Assembly: GCA_945895265.1 (NCBI GenBank)
Contig: CAMDEF010000055.1
Location: 1 to 21,719 of the forward strand
Direction: 5' to 3'
DNA: 21,719 bases
Source of the DNA: Bordetella parapertussis
Lineage (GTDB): Bacteria > Pseudomonadota > Gammaproteobacteria > Burkholderiales > Burkholderiaceae_B
Positions 16,874-21,719 of the stretch are shown piece by piece. The translations under genes and the position numbers were made by a program. Position 1 is the first letter of the stretch, and each line of letters begins with the position of its first letter. The notes beneath the pieces are model-generated. The model was not told the DNA's origin. It made no database searches and saw only the letters and a program-made list of their open reading frames with translations.

Positions 16874-19595
16874 AAAAGAACTAACCGAACACACTCCGAT
16901 GATGCAGCAATACCTGCGCCTCAAAGCTGAGGCGGGGCCGTTGCTACTGCTTTATCGCATGGGTGACTTCTATGAGATGTTTTATGAAGACGCTGAGCGC
17001 GGTGCCAAACTGCTAGGGTTAACGCTGACGCGGCGCGGCTCGTCTAACGGGGTGCCTATCCCAATGGCAGGCCTACCCTACCATGCGGCCGAACAATACT
17101 TGGCTAAGCTCGTAGCGCAAGGCGTATCGGTAGCGATCTGCGAACAGATCGGCGACCCTGCAACAAGCAAGGGCCCAGTCGAACGCAAGATCGTGCGCAT
17201 TGTCACGCCCGGCACACTCACCGACGAAGCGTTGCTGCCATCAAAAGCTGATCGTTGTGTGGCCGCCGTGTTTGTGCCACGCAAAGGTAATAAAGCGCAA
17301 CGTGCGGGCGTGGCTTGGCTCAATCTGGCAAGCGGCGAGTTCAAACTGTCTGAGTGCGCCGCTGAGGCGCTTGATTCTGAACTGCACCGCATTGATCCGG
17401 CTGAACTCATTTTGGCTGACGATGCCCAACTTGATTTGACGCTGCATTGTGCTGCCACCAAGATACCGCCTTGGCATTTTGAGGCCGAGCAAGCGCAGGC
17501 ACATTTGCTGGCGCACTTTAAAACCGAATCGCTTTCAGGCTTTGATGTTGATGACCTACCTACTGCGCTATGCGCAGCTGGGGCATTATTACGCTATGCC
17601 GGGCGCACGCAAGCACATGCCCTATCGCACGTACAGACCTTGGTGGCCGATCGGGCCAGTCAGTATGTGTTGATGGATCCGGCGACGCGTCGCAATCTTG
17701 AGTTAACTCGCACCCTTTCTGGCGAAGAGGCACCAACGTTATTTTCGATTTTGGATAACTGTTGCACGCCGATGGGAAGCCGCTTATTGCGCCGGTGGTT
17801 GCATCACCCCTTGCGTGACAACGCGCCGGTGCTTGAGCGCCAGCAGGCGATTGGCCGTTTAATGACGGCCAGCGCGCAGCGCAGTGAATTGCTGCACGCA
17901 ACGCCACTATTGCAAGCCCTGCGCACTGAACTCAATAAGCTGCCGGATCTTGAGCGTATTGCGACGCGTATCGCGCTGCTGTCGGTGCGCCCGCGTGAGC
18001 TTGCCAGTTTGCGTGATGCCTTGGGTGCGTTGCCGGCGGTGCAGCAACAAGTGCTTTCAGCGATGGCACCGCTGCAGGCGTCTGAACTTTTAGCTACTGC
18101 TGACAGTACGTCGCAGCCGAGTCAGTCGAAGACTACGACACAACGAGAGCATAGGCTCGAGACAAACTCGGTGCCGCGCTTGCAAACTCTCGCACAAGCA
18201 CTCACCCCACCTGAAGGCTTGCAAGAGCTGTTAACGCACGCCATCGCGTTAGAGCCAGCTGCTTTAGCGCGCGACGGCGGCGTGATCGCCACAGGCTTTG
18301 ACGCAGAGCTTGATGAGTTACGCGCCATCTCAACGGACAACGGCGCCTTTTTACTTGAGCTTGAAGCGCGCGAACGCGCTCGCACGGGTATCGCCACGCT
18401 ACGTGTTGAATTTAATCGCGTGCACGGATTTTTTATTGAAGTCAGCCGCGCGCAGTCCGAAAAAGTGCCTGATGATTATCGTCGCCGCCAGACACTTAAA
18501 AACGCCGAGCGCTACATCACGCCCGAACTCAAATCTTGGGAAGACAAAGTTTTATCGGCACAAGACCGTTCACTTGCCCGCGAGAAATGGCTGTTCGAGC
18601 AAGTGCTTGAGCAACTCACTGCGCACGTAAAACAGCTGGCGCAATGTGCCGCAGCCTGCGCTGAGCTTGATGCCTTAGTCTCACTGGCACATCACGCCCA
18701 ACACCACCAATGGGTGGCGCCAACACTGTTAGAGCACTCGGCCATTGAGATTACTTTGGGACGTCACCCAGTCGTTGAACGTACGATCGAGCGTTTTACA
18801 CCGAACAGTTGTTCGTTAAATGCGCACCGCGCTCTGTTGGTGATTACAGGCCCGAATATGGGCGGCAAATCAACCTACATGCGACAAGTTGCCCTGATCG
18901 CACTGTTAGCGCGCGTGGGCAGCTTTGTGCCAGCGCAAAGCGCAGCGATTGGCCCACTTGATCGGATCTTTACACGTATTGGCGCAGCCGATGATTTAGC
19001 CGGCGGGCGCTCGACCTTCATGATGGAGATGATTGAAGCGGCTGCTATTTTGGCTTCGAGTTCGGCACAAAGTTTAGTGTTGATGGATGAGATTGGACGC
19101 GGTACATCCACCTATGATGGCTTGGCGCTGGCCTGGTCGATAGCGCAACGCTTGGTCACACATAACCGCGCACTGACGTTATTTGCGACGCATTATTTTG
19201 AAATCACCCGAATGCCAAGCGAGCAAGCGAATACCGCCAACGTGCATCTTGCTGCAGCCGAGTCGCCCTCGGGCATTGTGTTTTTGCATGAAGTGAAAGA
19301 TGGGCCAGCCAGCCGCAGCTACGGGATTCAAGTGGCGCAACGCGCGGGTATCCCGCAGGCGGTGATTCGCCACGCGACACGCGAGCTTGAACGGCTTGAG
19401 GCGCAAGGTGCGCCGACCCCGCAACTGGGGCTGTTTGGCGAAGTGGTGAATGCTGAGGCTCAGGCTGCTGCCGCGACTGAAATGAACGAAGCGCAAGAAG
19501 CGTTGCAACAGGCGCTAGCTGCTCTTGACCCCGATACTTTAAGTCCGCGCGAAGCACTTGAGGCGTTGTATCAACTTAAAAAGCTGCAGCCTTGA
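16860..19595 (+). CDS. mutS: DNA mismatch repair protein MutS
   Basis: MutS recognises mismatches and small loops and recruits MutL. The product (911 aa) is longer than E. coli MutS (853). The mismatch-wedge motif Phe37-Tyr-Glu39 lies in [10 protein letters not shown]. The Walker A motif GPNMGGKST is at about 664–672, and the Walker B DE at about 743–744 lies in [15 protein letters not shown] Ser/Gln/Thr-rich insertion lies near residues 405–440 between core-domain parts. The start must be the TTG at 16860: the next ATG (16899) would delete the conserved HTP of [13 protein letters not shown], and no in-frame ATG or GTG lies upstream. It may be cotranscribed with the toxin–antitoxin pair. Confidence 0.96.
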   Translation: MTLSEKELTEHTPMMQQYLRLKAEAGPLLLLYRMGDFYEMFYEDAERGAKLLGLTLTRRGSSNGVPIPMAGLPYHAAEQYLAKLVAQGVSVAICEQIGDPATSKGPVERKIVRIVTPGTLTDEALLPSKADRCVAAVFVPRKGNKAQRAGVAWLNLASGEFKLSECAAEALDSELHRIDPAELILADDAQLDLTLHCAATKIPPWHFEAEQAQAHLLAHFKTESLSGFDVDDLPTALCAAGALLRYAGRTQAHALSHVQTLVADRASQYVLMDPATRRNLELTRTLSGEEAPTLFSILDNCCTPMGSRLLRRWLHHPLRDNAPVLERQQAIGRLMTASAQRSELLHATPLLQALRTELNKLPDLERIATRIALLSVRPRELASLRDALGALPAVQQQVLSAMAPLQASELLATADSTSQPSQSKTTTQREHRLETNSVPRLQTLAQALTPPEGLQELLTHAIALEPAALARDGGVIATGFDAELDELRAISTDNGAFLLELEARERARTGIATLRVEFNRVHGFFIEVSRAQSEKVPDDYRRRQTLKNAERYITPELKSWEDKVLSAQDRSLAREKWLFEQVLEQLTAHVKQLAQCAAACAELDALVSLAHHAQHHQWVAPTLLEHSAIEITLGRHPVVERTIERFTPNSCSLNAHRALLVITGPNMGGKSTYMRQVALIALLARVGSFVPAQSAAIGPLDRIFTRIGAADDLAGGRSTFMMEMIEAAAILASSSAQSLVLMDEIGRGTSTYDGLALAWSIAQRLVTHNRALTLFATHYFEITRMPSEQANTANVHLAAAESPSGIVFLHEVKDGPASRSYGIQVAQRAGIPQAVIRHATRELERLEAQGAPTPQLGLFGEVVNAEAQAAAATEMNEAQEALQQALAALDPDTLSPREALEALYQLKKLQP

Positions 19596-19678
19596 CCACA
19601 CTGTTTTTCAACTTGCGTCAAGCTGATCCAAACGCCAACGTTGCACAAACACGAACATCACGACAAGAGTGAAACACC

Positions 19679-19702
19679 ATGAAACCAGGCCAAATATCTT
19701 GA
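19679..19702 (+). other. Tiny ORF ending on the roxA TTG start
   Basis: The ATG at 19679 opens a 7-residue frame (MKPGQIS). Its TGA stop (19700–19702) overlaps the TTG at 19699–19701 that I take as the roxA start. AAGAG lies upstream at loose spacing. This geometry would suit translational coupling, but chance or a recent indel are alternatives. Confidence 0.3.
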
Positions 19703-20934
19703 ATCCAAATAAACCTCTCGCCTTGCTGGGTGGTTTAACGCCCGCCCAGTTCATGAAAACCTATTGGCAGCGCAAGCCGTTGGTGATTCGGCAGGCATTT
19801 GCTGGTTTCAAACCGCCCGTATCCACGGCAGCACTAAAAAAAATGAGCCGACGCGATGATGTCGAATCGCGTTTGGTGTGGCGCGAAAAAGGTCAATGGC
19901 AAATGGATCGTGGCCCCTTTGCGCGTTTACCAAAGGCTTCTGAGCCTGAGTGGTCACTGTTGGTGCAAAGTGTCGATATTCAAGACGACGCCGCCTGCGC
20001 CTTGATGAATCAGTTTCGGTTTGTGCCCGATGCACGCCTAGATGACTTGATGATTAGTCTGGCGACAATCGGCGGTGGTGTTGGGCCACACTTTGATAGC
20101 TACGATGTCTTTTTATTACAAGGTCAAGGGCGCAGACGCTGGCAAATTAGTCAGCAGCGCGATCTCACACTGATTCCTGACCTGTCGCTCAAAATATTAA
20201 AAAACTTTATCCCAGAAGAAGAGTTTGTTTTAGAGCCTGGCGACATGCTGTATCTGCCACCGCAAGCCGCGCACGATGGTGTGGCGCTTGATAATGATTG
20301 CATGACGATTTCAATTGGCTTTCGGGCACCCGATCAGGCTGCCTTGGCCCGCGGAATGCTTGAGGCGGCCGCGGATCAGATCGTCGCCCGTGCGGGGCTG
20401 GCGAGCGGCCCCTTTGGCGAGCCACCCTTGCCCGGCCCAAAGCTTGATGCGTTATATCGCGACGCGGGGCAACAAGCTAGTGCGCATCCTGCTGAGATCC
20501 CAGACGGTTTAATTGACGCTGCTGTGCAAGCGGTGTCTAAGATCCAATTTAATGCCGCACTGGCACAGCGATTTTTAGGGTGCTGGCTGACTGAGCCAAA
20601 TCAGGCTGCGGTGTTTGATAGCGATTATGGTGATGATGACGATGATCGCGATACGATGCACGATGGCGAGTCTGACAATGAGGCCACGCAAGGTCAAGAA
20701 GCACCCTACACACACTGGGCGCTCGACCGTCGCACCCGCATGTTGTATCGCGGCAAGCACTTGTTTATTAACGGCGAGGTCGCGCCTGTTATCGCTGAAG
20801 CTGGTCTAAAGATTTTGGCCGACGCCCGCGAACTATCTGGCGCTGACCCTGCCGCACAAAAACTCACGTCCGAAGCTGTCGATACGCTCACCGAATGGCT
20901 GGAGGCAGGGTGGATTCATTTGGTGCGTCGGTAG
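19699..20934 (+). CDS. roxA: RoxA-type cupin: ribosomal protein L16 arginine hydroxylase
   Basis: This JmjC/cupin 2-oxoglutarate- and Fe(II)-dependent oxygenase family (E. coli YcfD/RoxA) hydroxylates an arginine of ribosomal protein L16. The iron ligands are visible as HFD in GGGVGPHFDSYDVFLLQ and the distal His in LPPQAAHDGV. The N-terminal PLALLGGLTPAQFMKTYWQRKPLVIRQAF is family-typical. A C-terminal winged-helix-like region is interrupted by a strongly acidic stretch (about 20625–20690, GDDDDDRD and more). I take the TTG at 19699 because the family pattern begins there; a GTG at 19669 would add ten unrelated residues. The total is 411 aa. It lies 103 bp after mutS on the same strand. Confidence 0.88.
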   Translation: MNPNKPLALLGGLTPAQFMKTYWQRKPLVIRQAFAGFKPPVSTAALKKMSRRDDVESRLVWREKGQWQMDRGPFARLPKASEPEWSLLVQSVDIQDDAACALMNQFRFVPDARLDDLMISLATIGGGVGPHFDSYDVFLLQGQGRRRWQISQQRDLTLIPDLSLKILKNFIPEEEFVLEPGDMLYLPPQAAHDGVALDNDCMTISIGFRAPDQAALARGMLEAAADQIVARAGLASGPFGEPPLPGPKLDALYRDAGQQASAHPAEIPDGLIDAAVQAVSKIQFNAALAQRFLGCWLTEPNQAAVFDSDYGDDDDDRDTMHDGESDNEATQGQEAPYTHWALDRRTRMLYRGKHLFINGEVAPVIAEAGLKILADARELSGADPAAQKLTSEAVDTLTEWLEAGWIHLVRR

Positions 20935-20961
20935 TCTCGTTTTAATATCTTTAACAAGCTG

Positions 20962-21168
20962 GTGGGCAACACCTCGATTGCCGGTTTGAATAAATCTTTT
21001 TCTACCCGGGACAAATCTCTGACTTCCCCTTGCCGAGTCGTCAAAGGCTTTTTACTTGGCGTTGGAACACTACTTTTTCTTTGTATAACGATCCTGCTCA
21101 TACTGATACTTCCTGACTTGAATCTAGAAAAAAATAAAACAACGCAAAGTTTGAGCTTGATGTGGTAG
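20962..21168 (+). CDS. Doubtful small single-span membrane ORF
   Basis: This GTG-started frame of 68 codons encodes one strongly hydrophobic segment (GFLLGVGTLLFLCITILLIL and onward) flanked by basic residues, consistent with a small inner-membrane protein. No good ribosome binding site is visible. The frame is the same as roxA and is continuous with it apart from the roxA TAG. The 235-bp gap between roxA and ureG holds nothing else I can identify on the plus strand. Confidence 0.28.
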   Translation: MGNTSIAGLNKSFSTRDKSLTSPCRVVKGFLLGVGTLLFLCITILLILILPDLNLEKNKTTQSLSLMW

Positions 21169-21172
21169 CTCA
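21152..21172 (-). terminator. Possible intrinsic terminator after ureG
   Basis: On the minus strand, TGAGCT (which contains the ureG stop) pairs with AGCTCA across a 9-nt loop. A T-rich tract (TTGTTTTATTTTTTTC, starting about 10 nt later) follows. The stem is only 6 bp, so the call is tentative. Confidence 0.35.
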
Positions 21173-21719
21173 CTTCGCAGCCAAGCACCCTGCCTTCTCG
21201 ATAAATTTAATCACCTCATCCAAACCGTCGCCGGTTTTGAGGTTGGTCATCACCCAGGGGCGATCGGCACGCATGCGGGCGGTGTCGTGACGCATGACGT
21301 CAAGGTTGGCGCCAACGTAAGGAGCCAAATCAGTTTTATTGATCACCAATAAATCACTGCGTGTAATGCCGGGGCCACCTTTGCGGGGGATTTTTTCGCC
21401 ACCGGCCACATCGATGACATAAATTGTGAGGTCAGATAAATCTGGGCTAAAGGTTGCGGCCAAATTGTCACCACCCGATTCTATAAAGATCAAATCCAAA
21501 TCCGGAAACCGTTTCTGCATGCGATCAATCGCTTCAAGATTAATTGAAGCATCTTCACGAATCGCAGTGTGCGGGCAACCGCCGGTTTCGACACCCATGA
21601 TGCGATCAGCGGTGAGTGCTTCGGCAGCCACTAGCAAACGCTCGTCTTCTTTAGTGTAGATGTCGTTGGTGACGACAGCCAATTTGTATTGATCGCGCAT
21701 ACGTTTGCACAAGACTTCA
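21170..21719 (-). CDS. ureG: Urease accessory GTPase UreG, 5' end cut by the window edge
   Basis: UreG is the GTPase that, with UreD/F/H and UreE, delivers nickel to urease. The visible C-terminal ~183 residues carry [15 protein letters not shown], the metal-binding [34 protein letters not shown] and the guanine-specificity motif NKTDL. The P-loop (normally GPVGSGKT near residue 10–20) lies beyond the right edge. The frame is still open at 21719, so the gene is truncated by the window, not broken. Other urease genes are expected just to the right; this is probably the last gene of that cluster. Confidence 0.94.
   Translation of the reverse strand, partial: EVLCKRMRDQYKLAVVTNDIYTKEDERLLVAAEALTADRIMGVETGGCPHTAIREDASINLEAIDRMQKRFPDLDLIFIESGGDNLAATFSPDLSDLTIYVIDVAGGEKIPRKGGPGITRSDLLVINKTDLAPYVGANLDVMRHDTARMRADRPWVMTNLKTGDGLDEVIKFIEKAGCLAAK

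Noticed and set aside
20916..21188. 90-codon minus-strand frame after ureG
   Set aside because: It starts inside ureG and ends inside roxA. Its composition is unconvincing and it lacks a ribosome binding site. I could not exclude it fully, but the opposite strand has a clearer protein-like signal.

Overview
The window reads as chromosomal DNA of a betaproteobacterium, order Burkholderiales and most likely family Alcaligenaceae. The protein types and gene order (cysS–glycosylase–accA–tilS–lysC on one strand, TPR protein–cyclophilin–lpxH diverging from cysS, a CysE with a long C-terminal tail, a lone Bug-type solute-binding protein, RoxA, UreG) fit what I remember of Bordetella and its relatives. 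That placement is inference from family resemblance, not from a search.

Layout: (1) 1–2300 holds tRNA-Ser(GCU), a doubtful small ORF, and a hipBA toxin–antitoxin pair with an AT-rich array of palindromic operators. (2) 2301–8020 is a minus-strand housekeeping block: cysS, an HhH-GPD DNA glycosylase with a histone-H1-like tail, accA, tilS and lysC. (3) 8134–10311 is a tightly overlapping plus-strand set: TPR protein, cyclophilin, lpxH. (4) 10384–12900 carries a TerC/CBS/CorC membrane protein and suhB on the minus strand. (5) 12940–14825 carries trmJ and cysE on the plus strand, convergent with a Bug/TctC-type binding protein (14841–15833). (6) 16089–20934 holds a RelE/HigB-like toxin with an XRE antitoxin, then mutS and roxA. 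(7) 20935–21719 has a possible tiny membrane ORF and the 3' part of ureG, which runs off the right edge.

Most genes are core functions: lysine-family amino acids, fatty acid initiation, tRNA modification and charging, lipid A, cysteine, mismatch repair, ribosomal hydroxylation and urease maturation. The accessory material is two toxin–antitoxin modules. One sits between lysC and a tRNA; the other lies directly upstream of mutS with no visible terminator between. I found no clear new multi-gene system.

The best leads are small-scale: a possibly dual-localised cyclophilin, a repeat-encoded DNA-binding tail on a repair glycosylase, mutS placed behind a self-regulated toxin–antitoxin promoter, and tiny ORFs overlapping TTG starts of mutS and roxA. 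A hydrophobic reading frame also continues in frame past the roxA stop.
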